Numbered from the stretch's first letter, positions 1 through 9,127 are shown. The stretch: DNA of 64,000 nt from an uncultured Prevotellaceae bacterium (GCA_902786665.1 CADADN010000013.1:1-64000); one strand, 5' to 3'. Notes: generated from the sequence alone by a model not told the origin. A program made the numbers and translations.

Positions 1-427
1 GATGCAAAGGTAGGCATTCCTTGCGGACCGACCAAACTTTTCAGGGGAAAATTTCAGGAAAACGCGAAAGTTTTCGCCTTTCTTGACATAAATCAACCAA
101 AAGGAGGGGAAAAGGAGGGGAAAAAGGGGATAACAACGGGAATCCGGAGGTGAAAGCAGGGGGTGGAGAGGGGGGATGCGCAGAGCGGGAGGAGTGGGCG
201 AAAAAGGAGGAATGGGGACGGAATGGGAGGAATAACCAGACTTGTTACTAAAAAATACAAAAAAAATGGCAAGGAATGATAGATTTTCCCATAAAACGGG
301 TATCTTTGCAAAAAGAAACGCTTTTTCCTATACCTTAATATATAATAATATGTTTTGGTATGGAATTTGAATGAAGACATTATGAAGCTACAATAAAAAA
401 TGTAACAACAACCAAAACGATACGATT
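1..427. other. Non-coding leader region before the BI-1 gene
   Basis: No gene with believable composition is seen here. The stretch at 100-240 is strongly purine-rich on the plus strand (runs of GGAGGGG and AAAAGG), which opens a spurious minus-strand reading frame rich in Pro, Phe and Ser. The only clear signal is the promoter box at 301-308. A gene upstream of the window may end just before position 1. Confidence 0.6.
301..308 (+). promoter_or_regulatory. Bacteroidetes -7 box (TATCTTTG) for the BI-1 gene
   Basis: TATCTTTG matches the TAnnTTTG -7 consensus of the Bacteroidetes housekeeping sigma factor. It lies 119 bp before the ATG at 428, implying a leader of roughly 110 nt. No good TTTG element is seen at the expected upstream distance. 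Confidence 0.55.
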
Positions 428-1171
428 ATGAATGAAAAAGATTTCGCCTCAATGTTAAGGCAACAAGAATCAAGCATCGACGTGCAGGAGCGCAATGGCG
501 CCGTGACAGGCATGGCTTTCGGTGTCTTGATGCGCAAGGTGTATACATGGATGACTCTCGCCCTGGCCATCACAGCCGGAGCAGCATACTATGTCGCCCA
601 TTCCGACCTTATTTTCACCATCGCCAACAATCCAGCCATACTCTGGGGACTTATCATCGGCGAACTGGTGCTTGTCATCGCACTCTCGGCAGCCATCAAC
701 AAACTGTCGCTGTCGGTAGCCACCATCATGTTTGTCATCTATTCCTTGGTCAATGGTGTTACGCTATCGTTCATCTTCCTGGTATATGATATAGGGACCA
801 TCGGCACCGTGTTCCTCATCACGGCAGCCACATTTGGCGCCATGGCCCTGTTAGGCTACACCACGAAGAAAGACTTGTCGGGGATGGGCAGGTTCCTTCT
901 TATGGCTCTCATCGGCATCATCATCGCCACGGTGGTCAACCTATTGTTCGTCAAGAGCGCAGGCTTCGACCTGCTCCTGAGCTACGCAGGTGTCCTCATC
1001 TTCGCCGGCCTTACCGCCTATGACACTCAGAAAATCAAGGAGATGTGCAACAGCTTTGACTACGCAGACGCCAGCGCACAGAAACTCGCCTTGCTCGGAG
1101 CACTCTCCCTGTATCTCGACTTCATCAACCTCTTCCTCTACCTGCTCCGCATTTTCGGAAGGAGAAGCTGA
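428..1171 (+). CDS. Bax inhibitor-1 / YccA family membrane protein
   Basis: The 247-residue protein has a soluble N-terminus of about 35 residues followed by seven hydrophobic segments, the layout of the bacterial Bax inhibitor-1 (BI-1/YccA/YbhL) family. Near the C-terminus it carries the family stretch YDTQKIKEM, followed by a last helix with LYLDFINLFLYLLR, which is very characteristic. Members are inner-membrane proteins linked to calcium leak and to modulation of FtsH proteolysis, but the role in Bacteroidales is not settled. It appears monocistronic: its own promoter box lies at 301-308 and a strong terminator follows 21 bp after the stop. The family call is secure, the physiological role is not. 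Confidence 0.92.
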   Translation: MNEKDFASMLRQQESSIDVQERNGAVTGMAFGVLMRKVYTWMTLALAITAGAAYYVAHSDLIFTIANNPAILWGLIIGELVLVIALSAAINKLSLSVATIMFVIYSLVNGVTLSFIFLVYDIGTIGTVFLITAATFGAMALLGYTTKKDLSGMGRFLLMALIGIIIATVVNLLFVKSAGFDLLLSYAGVLIFAGLTAYDTQKIKEMCNSFDYADASAQKLALLGALSLYLDFINLFLYLLRIFGRRS

Positions 1172-1192
1172 TAAACATATTCACCATCAAAG

Positions 1193-1225
1193 GGGAGGCT
1201 GGAAAACACCGGCCTCCCTTTTTTT
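1193..1225 (+). terminator. Intrinsic terminator after the BI-1 gene
   Basis: A 10-bp stem (1193-1202 with 1209-1218, one G-U pair) closes a 6-nt loop and is followed directly by seven T (1219-1225). It lies 21 bp after the BI-1 stop codon. Confidence 0.85.
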
Positions 1226-1226
1226 A

Positions 1227-1338
1227 CTACTTTCAGGAGTTAAAAGGGAGTTAAAAGGGAGTTAAAGAGGAGTTAAAGGGACATATGCTCACTTTTTTCA
1301 GGAGTTAAAAGGGGAGTTAAAGAGGAGTTAAAGGGGAT
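1227..1338. repeat. GGAGTTAAAG tandem repeat block
   Basis: Two runs of the unit GGAGTTAAA(A/G)GG, with three to four copies each, are separated by the phrase ACATATGCTCAC. The same unit and the same closing phrase (GGGACATATG) occur at 21700-21750 and 41398-41465, and a short form at 62525-62560. It is not coding. It follows a terminator and precedes the first toxin-antitoxin module. Confidence 0.85.
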
Positions 1339-1415
1339 AGGGATAATCATATGGCAATTATACGTTAGTTTGCATGTCTATCCGTATTGGTTGTCCCATA
1401 TTTTATTGCTATTAT

Positions 1416-1447
1416 TTTGCTATTTTCACTTATTTGTCTTATTTTTG
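1416..1447 (+). promoter_or_regulatory. Promoter of the first toxin-antitoxin module
   Basis: TTTG at 1416-1419, a 20-bp spacer and TATTTTTG at 1440-1447 form a full Bacteroidetes promoter. The ATG of the antitoxin follows 25 bp after the -7 box, giving a short leader. Confidence 0.75.
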
Positions 1448-1472
1448 CACCAAATCAAAAGAATAAACAGGT

Positions 1473-1709
1473 ATGACGAGTATTCAATTAAATGCAGAAT
1501 TGCTTCGAAACTTGAGCATCATTGCAGAAGATGAAAAACTGCTGAAACGAGCTGTCAAATATTTGCGAAAACTTGTTTCAGAGAAGGAAGACCCTACGCT
1601 ATTTACAAAAGAAGAGTTCTTCCAACGAGTTGATGAGGCAAAGAAAGGTCCTTTATACGAATTAAAGGAAGGGGAAACTGTCGAGAATCTTTTTGAACGA
1701 ATAGAATAA
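1473..1709 (+). CDS. Small antitoxin-like protein of a RelE/YoeB-type module
   Basis: The 78-residue acidic protein begins MTSIQLNAELLRNLS and is predicted helical, with a Glu/Lys-rich C-terminal half. It resembles the antitoxins that precede Txe/YoeB-type toxins in Bacteroidales: a short DNA-binding N-terminus, then a disordered toxin-binding tail. Its stop codon overlaps the start of the next reading frame by one base (TAATG), the tight coupling typical of these modules. That next frame encodes only the first 44 residues of the toxin, so this antitoxin may now be an orphan. The call rests on size, composition and the partner; no single motif proves it. Confidence 0.65.
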   Translation: MTSIQLNAELLRNLSIIAEDEKLLKRAVKYLRKLVSEKEDPTLFTKEEFFQRVDEAKKGPLYELKEGETVENLFERIE

Positions 1710-1843
1710 TGGCTTATAGTATCAAATATACTAAGCAGGCCATTGAGGATGCCAGGAAATTGAAAAATGAAGAGCCCAAAGCTTTTCAGAAACTTCTTAA
1801 GTTGGAACTTGAGTTGAAAGAAAAATCAGGCGGGATTTTTTAG
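1709..1843 (+). pseudogene. Truncated Txe/YoeB (RelE-fold) toxin
   Basis: The frame starts MAYSIKYTKQAIEDARKLKN, which is the usual N-terminus of YoeB/Txe-type mRNA interferases in this group. It stops after 44 residues at TAG 1841-1843, while complete toxins have about 85-90 residues. The missing half holds the catalytic core, so the product should be inactive. The last residues (KSGGIF) depart from the expected continuation, suggesting a frameshift or a deletion junction near 1825-1840. The next module starts within 65 bp, so the lost sequence may have been replaced by a rearrangement. Confidence 0.7.
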
Positions 1844-1893
1844 CGGATTTACATTTTGATGTCTAAAAGTTTTCAGATTTGAAAACTTTTGTA

Positions 1894-1901
1894 TATCTTT
1901 G
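1894..1901 (+). promoter_or_regulatory. -7 box (TATCTTTG) very close to the HigB-type toxin start
   Basis: TATCTTTG ends only 5 bp before the ATG at 1907. With the start of transcription normally a few bases after this box, the transcript would be leaderless or nearly so. No clean TTTG element lies at 19-21 bp upstream. Confidence 0.55.
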
Positions 1902-1906
1902 CACCC

Positions 1907-2173
1907 ATGAAATGTGAAAGAACCATATTGGCGTATAAGACGTACTTTAAGGATTTCATCTCATCACTCACTGATGCACAAGCTCGCAAGGTGTTCTATG
2001 TCATTGATATGTTAAAGACGCAGGAGCGAATCAATGGTAAGTTCGTCAAGTATCTTCGAGATGAAATCTATGAACTCCGTGCCGAGCATGGCGGCAACAT
2101 CTTTCGGGTTTTCTTCATCTTCGACGATGGGAACGTGGTGATGTTGTTCAATGGTTTTCAGAAAAAGACGTAG
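1907..2173 (+). CDS. HigB/RelE-family toxin (Gp49-like)
   Basis: The 88-residue protein has the signature of the phage-derived Gp49/HigB mRNA interferase family: a helical start (KTYFKDFISSL), then KFVKYLRDEIYELRAEHGGNIFRVFFIFDDGNVVMLFNGFQKKT with the ELR...FRVFF beta strands and the terminal hydrophobic strand followed by QKKT. An ATG at 1889 is in frame, but it would place the promoter box inside the coding sequence, so 1907 is preferred. It is followed after 52 bp by an XRE antitoxin, the toxin-first order of the higBA type. Such toxins cleave mRNA on the ribosome when the labile antitoxin is lost. Confidence 0.82.
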   Translation: MKCERTILAYKTYFKDFISSLTDAQARKVFYVIDMLKTQERINGKFVKYLRDEIYELRAEHGGNIFRVFFIFDDGNVVMLFNGFQKKT

Positions 2174-2225
2174 AAAACCCCTGAAAAGGAAATCAATATG
2201 GCGATTAAATTAAAGAAGGAATATT

Positions 2226-2519
2226 ATGCAGGAAAGAGATGATGTAATGAGCGTTGATGCCATAATGGATGAACGCTATGGCAAAGTAGGAACTCCCGAG
2301 CGTGAGGCTTTCCGCAAGGAGGCATACGCCTATTGTGTGGGGAAGATTATCCGTGACGGTCGCAAGAGCGAGGGGTTGACGCAGCAAGAACTGGCAGACC
2401 GTGTAGGCACGAAGAAATCGTACATTTCCCGCATAGAGACGGGGAGCGTTGATCCGAGTGCCGGTTTGTTTCTCAGCATTATCAATGCCCTTGGACTATC
2501 CATTGTAAGACCATTGTAA
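2226..2519 (+). CDS. XRE-family antitoxin (HigA-like)
   Basis: The 97-residue protein has a helix-turn-helix of the Cro/CI type in its C-terminal half: GLTQQELADRVGTKKSYISRIETG, about residues 53-76. The N-terminal half (VDAIMDERYGKVGTPEREAFRKEAYAY) matches the extension seen in antitoxins paired with Gp49-type toxins. A purine-rich ribosome site (AAGAAGGA) lies 6 bp before the ATG. It should bind and neutralise the toxin encoded just upstream and repress the shared promoter. A strong hairpin terminator follows the stop. Confidence 0.85.
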   Translation: MQERDDVMSVDAIMDERYGKVGTPEREAFRKEAYAYCVGKIIRDGRKSEGLTQQELADRVGTKKSYISRIETGSVDPSAGLFLSIINALGLSIVRPL

Positions 2520-2547
2520 ATTAACCTTTTAAGGTGAGAAGACCGTC

Positions 2548-2577
2548 AAAGGCGTGACAAAAAGTCACGCCTTTGTT
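2548..2577. terminator. Hairpin terminator after the toxin-antitoxin module
   Basis: An 11-bp perfect stem (2548-2558 with 2564-2574) closes an AAAAA loop and is flanked by A on one side and T on the other, so it could act on both strands. It lies 28 bp after the XRE gene. Confidence 0.75.
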
Positions 2578-2644
2578 GAATAGTTGATTCACGCCCCACA
2601 AGTCCCAGGTATAAGGATATTCCCGAAGCAGGGTAACTTTAGAA

Positions 2645-2666
2645 GGCGACGCTTCCCAGCGTCGCC
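2645..2666. repeat. GC-rich hairpin repeat (GGCGACGCT type)
   Basis: GGCGACGCT and AGCGTCGCC form a 9-bp perfect stem around TCCC. The same 22-bp unit, with one mismatch, is found in frame inside the adenylate ligase gene at 51731-51752. A related hairpin lies at 54696-54720. Here it sits at the 3' end of the type III res gene and may help end its transcript. Confidence 0.75.
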
Positions 2667-2709
2667 AGCGTCATTCGCCTCACCTAACAACTCCTAAGTG
2701 TAAGGAGAT

Positions 2710-5700
2710 TTACAATTGAATAATCCTTTGAAATAGTGAATCCAAATAGTCATTGTCATTGTCAAAGAGCACGTGGTTTTCTATAAATTTGGGCTTTGGT
2801 CCCCAGAATTTCACTTGTGAATAATCGGTATTTGACAATATATAACTGTCAAGCGTGATATCTGCATCCTGCAAAGTCGGCTCCACTTCATTCTTCAGTG
2901 TCTTGTAGAGCTGGATTTTGGGGTCATCCATTCCTTTCAGGTTGCGGATTCCTTTCGGGTCGATAAATGTCACATGTTGATGGCTCCCGTCGTTCACCCA
3001 CAGAATGAAGTCAGGATAAAAGCCACTGGCTTCAAAGAAGCCAATGCCTTTCCGACTCTCATTGCGAAGTAAATATACATCTTTATCCCTCAATATACCA
3101 AACTTGTTGGCTTCATAATATTCCCTTATCCGCTTTACGAAACTGGTCTCGCCGACATTCAATGCCACTGGTGAAATTTTAATTAGTGGTTCATTGGTGT
3201 TTTTATCGACCAACAGTTTCTTCCCATTAGAATCTTTGTCACGCAAACAAAGCAACGGATAGAACAAATGATGGTCAAAATGGAAAGACGTAATCCAAGA
3301 ACCATAAATGGAGAAGTCACGTTCAAGATTACCCGATAAGATTTGCTCTCTCAACTCCTTCAATTTCTCTATCCATGCAGATTGGTCGTTCCGCACTTCT
3401 ACCTTGTATTCTTCAAAGAAATTCGGATCATTAGGCGAAAGTTCAACCGTCTCCATATATTTCGACTCCCATTTGCCTTTACACATTTTATAAGCACGGT
3501 CTATATAGGCTCGGAGCAAGGCTATTGTTATTTCCTCCCACCGAGAGACATCACGTCCAAAGTCATGAGGTTTTAAGTCTTCTTCCTGTATATAGAGTTC
3601 ATACCAGTCAGTTTGATTCATTATGTGCTGAAGCATCTCACGACTAATCTCCATATTCCACCAACTCCGTTCATTCTTCATCCGCTCAATGGCAAAGAAA
3701 ACCTTGTTCCAGTCAAGCAAAGCCAAATGTTGATGATTGAGTTTTCCTTTGGGTATGATGGCACCGGCATCCACACCAGCCTTTTTGCTCCAAATAGCTT
3801 CCACCTTTGGGAGCCAATCTACTTTGACATGCACTTTGTCCAAGCATTCATCCGGATGCACCACAATCATTTTCTTGAAGTCGTAACCTGGCTTTAATCG
3901 AACCACTATCAGCTTCTTGTCGCCAAGCAGATTGACTGTTGGTATCTTCACTTCAGTATAGCTTTCTTCATTTGCAGGCAAGCCTTCATCCTCCAAATAC
4001 TTGCGGAAGGTTTCCATATAGTCTGCACGTACACCAAAGATATTCAAGGTCTCAATTTCTCGCAAACCGTTTGGCAGGTTGCCTGGATTGTAACTGGCAT
4101 CAAGCGCACTACTCCGTTTCAAGGAATATAGGAAACCTTTCAGACGCACACCGCGACCAAATAATTGGATGATTTCAGAACCCTCGCTTCGCCCTACGTT
4201 CATCAGTCCCATAACTGACACGCGCCAACTGCTCCAACCCTCGCTGAATTTTTTGGAACCTATCAAAATATTGATGGTAGAATCGTCATTGTTGATGCCA
4301 GTAAACAAAGAGTTTGTTCCAAACTCCCTTGTCTCGCAGTCCAGGCCTTGGCTTTCACAGAGTTTTATCAAAGAGTCACTGTCACCTACATTAATCACCC
4401 CGAAATAGTCGGCAGAACCTACGCGCAGGCCTATCTCTTTATCACCTCCTTTTTGTTTGTCAACGTGCAGGTGTGCATTAGGCACATGGCTGTGGAACAG
4501 TTTTTCTACGACCTTTCGATAAGTCTGTTGGGCAAAAGCATCTTCCTCTCCAGGTTTCAATTCCTTCTTTGTCAATATGAAATTGTTGGCAAACAGCGAG
4601 TAGCCGTTTGGGTTCTTGATGCCATCATCGGGATTGAGCAAGCGTTTGATATAGCCAGTAAACTCACTGTGTCTTTCGATAAATGCTTTTAGGAACAAGA
4701 GAATTTGGACCACATCACTGACATCCAACCCACGTACCTTTCTCACGGCATTGACTGATCCTCCAACGAAGATGCCTAATGGTTTGGCAATGAGAAATCG
4801 ATTCTTGATTTGGATGTCACTGTCGAAAGCCAATGTTTGCTCATACAGACAAAGTAAATAGGCTGTCATATACATATTCAACAACTCCTCGTCATCCCAC
4901 GAAGCCATATTCATAATGCGGTAGTCCTTGCCATAACCATCGTTGTAGAAATATCGGTAACTATAATCGAATAATGTGGCTTTTCCATATTCCTCCAATA
5001 AGGCTTGTCTGTTTTTACCCGTTTGTGCGGCAATGGCTTGTCCAAAGGTAGCAGAATATTCAAAGGAAAAGCCTTCCATTGTCAGCGTGTTACGATAGCC
5101 TTTCCATACTTCGCCACCACTTCCCTTGTGTCCTTCATCTACTAACACCAGGTTGTTGCCCTCAAAACTCTCTACAGCAACAGTCTTATCGCCATCTGTG
5201 TCTGCCAATTTGTTGATGTCGATGACATCTATGGTGTCACCCTTGAACAGTCCTCCTCCAGTTTGTTTGGTGAACATCTCGGCAGGCATGTTGGATAACC
5301 GCAGCTCATCCAAATGCTGTTTCGAAAGTCCCTCATTGGGTGTGAGAATCAAAATGCGGTTGAGTTTCTTGGCATTATACTTCTTTGCATAATGTAGATA
5401 TTGCTTTATGTTGACGTGCATCATCAGCGTCTTACCTGCTCCTGTTGCACACCAAAATGCCACCTTGTTTAAATCATCCTCTGTAAAAAGAGGCATGCCA
5501 TGCCAAGTTTCTTGACGGAAATTAAAATCATCTACCAAGAAGGTGTTGATGTCGATGAGCAGTTTCTGACGGTCGGTGAAATAACGGTCGAGGTATATCT
5601 CAGTGAACAACAGCGCAAGGTATTGATAATATTTCCAAGTGATTTTTTCCTCACGCCGCTCGTTGATTTCACGGGTATGGCTGACGATGTTGCGGTCATA

Positions 5701-5928
5701 CTCATAAAGCTGTTCCTCAGTGATATGGTAATCATACATGTGCATTTTTAAAGCGTAGAAAATGTGCGATGTACCTTCATCATCGACACCCTCCAACGCC
5801 GGGTCTTTCAAGTCATTGCTCAACGCTTCCAAATCCTTGCATCCCAACAGATGCAGGATGTATTTATGCAACACCAACGCCTCTTGTAAGCGTGGCGGGC
5901 GTTTTGCTGGTTGTTTTACTCTTGGCAT
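2710..5928 (-). CDS. Type III restriction enzyme, Res subunit
   Basis: The 1072-residue protein is an SF2 helicase-nuclease. Motif I ATGAGKT is at about residues 161-167, motif II is DEGH at 264-267 (the DEAH-like box usual in these enzymes), motif III lies in EYSATFGQ, and motif VI is QLFGRGVRLKG near residue 590. A C-terminal nuclease-like segment reads FYPDFILWV then TFIDPKG, a PD...D-x-K arrangement. With Mod it would recognise unmethylated head-to-head sites, translocate using ATP and cut DNA. The start lies 3 bp after the mod stop, so the two are co-transcribed. Length fits the larger Bacteroidetes Res proteins. I see no frameshift, so the system looks intact. Confidence 0.9.
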   Translation of the reverse strand: MPRVKQPAKRPPRLQEALVLHKYILHLLGCKDLEALSNDLKDPALEGVDDEGTSHIFYALKMHMYDYHITEEQLYEYDRNIVSHTREINERREEKITWKYYQYLALLFTEIYLDRYFTDRQKLLIDINTFLVDDFNFRQETWHGMPLFTEDDLNKVAFWCATGAGKTLMMHVNIKQYLHYAKKYNAKKLNRILILTPNEGLSKQHLDELRLSNMPAEMFTKQTGGGLFKGDTIDVIDINKLADTDGDKTVAVESFEGNNLVLVDEGHKGSGGEVWKGYRNTLTMEGFSFEYSATFGQAIAAQTGKNRQALLEEYGKATLFDYSYRYFYNDGYGKDYRIMNMASWDDEELLNMYMTAYLLCLYEQTLAFDSDIQIKNRFLIAKPLGIFVGGSVNAVRKVRGLDVSDVVQILLFLKAFIERHSEFTGYIKRLLNPDDGIKNPNGYSLFANNFILTKKELKPGEEDAFAQQTYRKVVEKLFHSHVPNAHLHVDKQKGGDKEIGLRVGSADYFGVINVGDSDSLIKLCESQGLDCETREFGTNSLFTGINNDDSTINILIGSKKFSEGWSSWRVSVMGLMNVGRSEGSEIIQLFGRGVRLKGFLYSLKRSSALDASYNPGNLPNGLREIETLNIFGVRADYMETFRKYLEDEGLPANEESYTEVKIPTVNLLGDKKLIVVRLKPGYDFKKMIVVHPDECLDKVHVKVDWLPKVEAIWSKKAGVDAGAIIPKGKLNHQHLALLDWNKVFFAIERMKNERSWWNMEISREMLQHIMNQTDWYELYIQEEDLKPHDFGRDVSRWEEITIALLRAYIDRAYKMCKGKWESKYMETVELSPNDPNFFEEYKVEVRNDQSAWIEKLKELREQILSGNLERDFSIYGSWITSFHFDHHLFYPLLCLRDKDSNGKKLLVDKNTNEPLIKISPVALNVGETSFVKRIREYYEANKFGILRDKDVYLLRNESRKGIGFFEASGFYPDFILWVNDGSHQHVTFIDPKGIRNLKGMDDPKIQLYKTLKNEVEPTLQDADITLDSYILSNTDYSQVKFWGPKPKFIENHVLFDNDNDYLDSLFQRIIQL

Positions 5929-5931
5929 GGC

Positions 5932-8900
5932 TCAATCCTCTTCAAACATTCGTTTTTGGAACTCCTCTTCTATCAGCACCACTTTCCAATGCTCTTCGTC
6001 ACGGCGCAGGTTGGGCAGGGTGTTGTCACCATTCACATAAATGATGTCAAACTCTGAGTCGCGGGTTCGGAAATCCATACGGTCGAAGAAATCACATAAC
6101 GCTTCGTTGTTGATTTTCTCGCAGTTGCGCCAAATGACCAAGGTTTTTAAGCCATCGCGGTGAGTCTTTCCTTGCACCACACAGATTTGGTCATCTTTAT
6201 GCCAATCTTCTGTTTCTACATTCAGTCCTATAAGATAGTTGAATGTTTCCACCATATCTACCTTCGTTTCCACCAATTCATTGTCTTTGGTGGTTTTCAG
6301 TGACATATTGAAAGGGTTGACAAACCATTTCAAACTGAGCAGGGATTCACGAGTCTCAGTGTCGAGCATATAGTTGAGCATATAACTCTCATGGAACTTG
6401 TCATCGCGCCAATCTATCTGCTGCTTCTTGATTTCAAGGTTATTCAGCGTATCTTCATACTGTTCCAAACGGATGTACTTGAAACAGTGAGAGATGCCTT
6501 TACGAGAGATGGGTTTGCCGTTGTCCCATGTTTCAGAATAGATAGCACGTTCTGTTCTTGTGCGAAGAGCAGGATTAAAATACTCTGCCATATCACAGAG
6601 AATATATTTTCTGTTCCCATTATCTTCTTTATTAAGATTAAGAACAGCATGACTTGTAGTCCCACTTCCTCCAAAATAATCCAAGACTACAGCATCTCTA
6701 TGACAGCCTGAAACACGCAAGCAATCTTCTACAGCATGAATGGATTTGGGATAATCAAAAGGTATGTCCATTTTTTTTAACAAATCAGTTCCGTGTTCTG
6801 TCGCTGAATACTTTGCGTCTCCCCATGTGGTTAAGGGTTGAACGCCTTCGTTGGGACGACGACGATAATAAACATAAGTTATTCCACTTTCTTGTATTTC
6901 GGCCTTAAGAGAGCTAACATGTTCTTTGATGTTGTCAATACCAAAATACCAGCATCCTGCACTTCCATCGTCTTTAATAGGATAGACAACGACTTCATTG
7001 GGTTGAGGTTCTTCTTTAATTTCAAAAGTTTTTGTTTCTTCAATATAATCCATTTCGGGCAAACGGAAAGTTCCAGCTGCCTTGTTCCAGTAAAAAGGAT
7101 AATACATAGTAGGGCGATTTTCTCTATGAGAGTTAGAGCCTGCTTTTCTTAACATTTCCCAAAAGAATGGCCCTTTTTCATCACGTTCTCTATATCGTGC
7201 CAATTGTTCATCTGTGCGAGCAAGCCTTGCTATAGATGTTTTCTCATTTGTCTTAGAAAACAAACCATATTCATGTGAAATTGCAAAACCATTGGGTATT
7301 GGACGGCCAGAAGGCTTTATTCGAATAGCCACAACTTCTGGTTGTTCCTCAAAAACACTTTCAAGTAAAAAGTTCAATTTGCTTTGCTCAACATCATCAA
7401 TAGTAGTACATTGTATTCCGTCTGAGGTCAGAAGTTGCTTGCCTAATGCTAAACGGCTTTCCATCAGGCTCAACCATGAGGAATTTTTATAATTATTTTT
7501 GTAAGCAATTTCACTTGCACTTGTGTTATATGGAGGGTCTGCATAAATGTTCTTTATGACTTTTTTATACTTCTCCTGCAACAACTCCAACGCCTGGAAA
7601 TTTTCGCTATTGATAAGCAATCCATTCGTCTGTTCATCAATATTCTCCATACTCTTCACTAACAGATGCTTAAACTTGGCATCGAAGAAAGCGGTGTCGA
7701 GAACAAGGAAGGGATTCTGCTTCAAGAATTCAACGGTAAGTGGTTCGCTATATCCTTCTGTGGTAAGGTCTCCCTTAATCTCGTCAATAGCAAATAGACG
7801 TACCCATTCCTTACGTTGTGCTTCGTTAGCAATAATCTCAGGATAGAGTTTCTCAGGGACACGGTCAAGCGTGATGCAATAGTCACTTTGCACCACGAAC
7901 TTCTTCTTCAGCCACAATCGGCGTTGGAAGTTTTCAAGCTGAGCCAACATACGGATAATCTTCTCGCCCACCTGCTTGATGGCTCTGACAGTGGTCAACT
8001 GATTGTTGATATACTGTGAATCCAAATCGTCGATGTGCAGCACTTCATTCTTGATAAAGAAGTCCAATTCACGATTCAAAAAGCCTCCAAGGTCTTTATG
8101 GATGAAATAGTCGAATGAGTTTTTAGCAGTATAATCTGACAAGTGTTTCTCCAACAAGGTGCGGTTAGCATTTTCCTTTGTCGGCATCTTTACTGAAAGT
8201 AGCTCCTCAAATTCAACTGGCACCAATGGCTTGATGGTTTCCAAAGCTTTCGAGAGTAAATCTTTTTGTTTCGTTGCCTTCGGCATCAATTCGTATGAAA
8301 AATAGATGCAGAGGTCACCGTCAGCGTTCAAATCCATAACAGGGTCGGATTCTCCTTTCTGCTGCCAAATGGCAAACCGCCGCTCCATATTGTTTTGAGC
8401 TTTGTTGTTGTTTTGTTCGGTTGTGGCATCACGAAGCACAAAATGCACTTTTCTCCTTGATGTAGGCAACACAAAAGTATAATTGCGGAAATACTCTGAG
8501 GTCTTGATGTAGTACTGGTCGCTGTTAGCCCAATGCAGTTTCACTTCCTCACCATTGTAAGGTATGGCGTAGGTGTTATCTTTATATCGTCGTTTTGAAA
8601 TAAAGTCGCCACCATCATAATAACGGGAGAAGAACATGACCAAATGTGAGAACACCTGTGCTTGCATAGACTCGGTATCTCCAGATTGTGCCAACTGCTC
8701 TTGCAATTTGTCGTATTCATCGCGCATGGGTGTGCCTTTGGGGAGCACTTCTATGTTGCCACCCACATTGGCTGCAATCTCAGCCATTCGCCGTTTGGCC
8801 TTGTCTGAGTCTCCAGTTCCATTGCTTTCCAACACCTGTTTCACTTGTGGTAGCAATTCCTTTTCGAGGAAGTGTTCTATGTCTTGCCTCTTTTGATTCA

Positions 8901-8994
8901 TGATGCGGTAGATGCCAAAGTCCAGTTCGGCATGATCCATCATAAAAATCTCTTTCAGTTTCTTTTTGAAACTCTCATAGTAATTCTGTGCCAT
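5932..8994 (-). CDS. Type III DNA methyltransferase, Mod subunit (N6-adenine, beta class)
   Basis: Motif IV DPPYNT lies near residue 485 and motif I, LDYFGGSGTTSHA, near residue 770. This order defines the beta class of adenine-N6 methyltransferases and is typical of type III Mod proteins. About 480 residues precede motif IV, much longer than in EcoP15I Mod, as is usual for the ~1000-residue Bacteroidetes Mod proteins; this part and the segment between the motifs likely include target recognition. The ATG at 8994 (MAQNYYESFKKKLKEIF) is chosen because it matches the family N-terminus; an in-frame TTG at 9027 would add 11 residues. Res follows after 3 bp. No good promoter is seen directly upstream, but a candidate invertible promoter segment lies at 9128-9316. 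Confidence 0.88.
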   Translation of the reverse strand: MAQNYYESFKKKLKEIFMMDHAELDFGIYRIMNQKRQDIEHFLEKELLPQVKQVLESNGTGDSDKAKRRMAEIAANVGGNIEVLPKGTPMRDEYDKLQEQLAQSGDTESMQAQVFSHLVMFFSRYYDGGDFISKRRYKDNTYAIPYNGEEVKLHWANSDQYYIKTSEYFRNYTFVLPTSRRKVHFVLRDATTEQNNNKAQNNMERRFAIWQQKGESDPVMDLNADGDLCIYFSYELMPKATKQKDLLSKALETIKPLVPVEFEELLSVKMPTKENANRTLLEKHLSDYTAKNSFDYFIHKDLGGFLNRELDFFIKNEVLHIDDLDSQYINNQLTTVRAIKQVGEKIIRMLAQLENFQRRLWLKKKFVVQSDYCITLDRVPEKLYPEIIANEAQRKEWVRLFAIDEIKGDLTTEGYSEPLTVEFLKQNPFLVLDTAFFDAKFKHLLVKSMENIDEQTNGLLINSENFQALELLQEKYKKVIKNIYADPPYNTSASEIAYKNNYKNSSWLSLMESRLALGKQLLTSDGIQCTTIDDVEQSKLNFLLESVFEEQPEVVAIRIKPSGRPIPNGFAISHEYGLFSKTNEKTSIARLARTDEQLARYRERDEKGPFFWEMLRKAGSNSHRENRPTMYYPFYWNKAAGTFRLPEMDYIEETKTFEIKEEPQPNEVVVYPIKDDGSAGCWYFGIDNIKEHVSSLKAEIQESGITYVYYRRRPNEGVQPLTTWGDAKYSATEHGTDLLKKMDIPFDYPKSIHAVEDCLRVSGCHRDAVVLDYFGGSGTTSHAVLNLNKEDNGNRKYILCDMAEYFNPALRTRTERAIYSETWDNGKPISRKGISHCFKYIRLEQYEDTLNNLEIKKQQIDWRDDKFHESYMLNYMLDTETRESLLSLKWFVNPFNMSLKTTKDNELVETKVDMVETFNYLIGLNVETEDWHKDDQICVVQGKTHRDGLKTLVIWRNCEKINNEALCDFFDRMDFRTRDSEFDIIYVNGDNTLPNLRRDEEHWKVVLIEEEFQKRMFEED

Positions 8995-9127
8995 GATATG
9001 GTTGTTTTGGGCTTTTTCATTGTTCAATTGATCGTGCCTCGACAGGCGACCATACCATTATTACACAGTGAGGAAATACAATAGATTTAGGTATTTTGCA
9101 TAGGGATGTGGTCTTCGCCGAGATACA

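Noticed and set aside
93-380. Minus-strand frame before the BI-1 gene
   Set aside because: Composed of low-complexity Pro/Phe/Ser from a purine-rich tract and runs over the promoter box.
2196-2240. Small frame starting MAIKLKKEYYAGKR upstream of the XRE antitoxin
   Set aside because: Stops after 14 codons inside the antitoxin start region; too short and without support to call a leader peptide.
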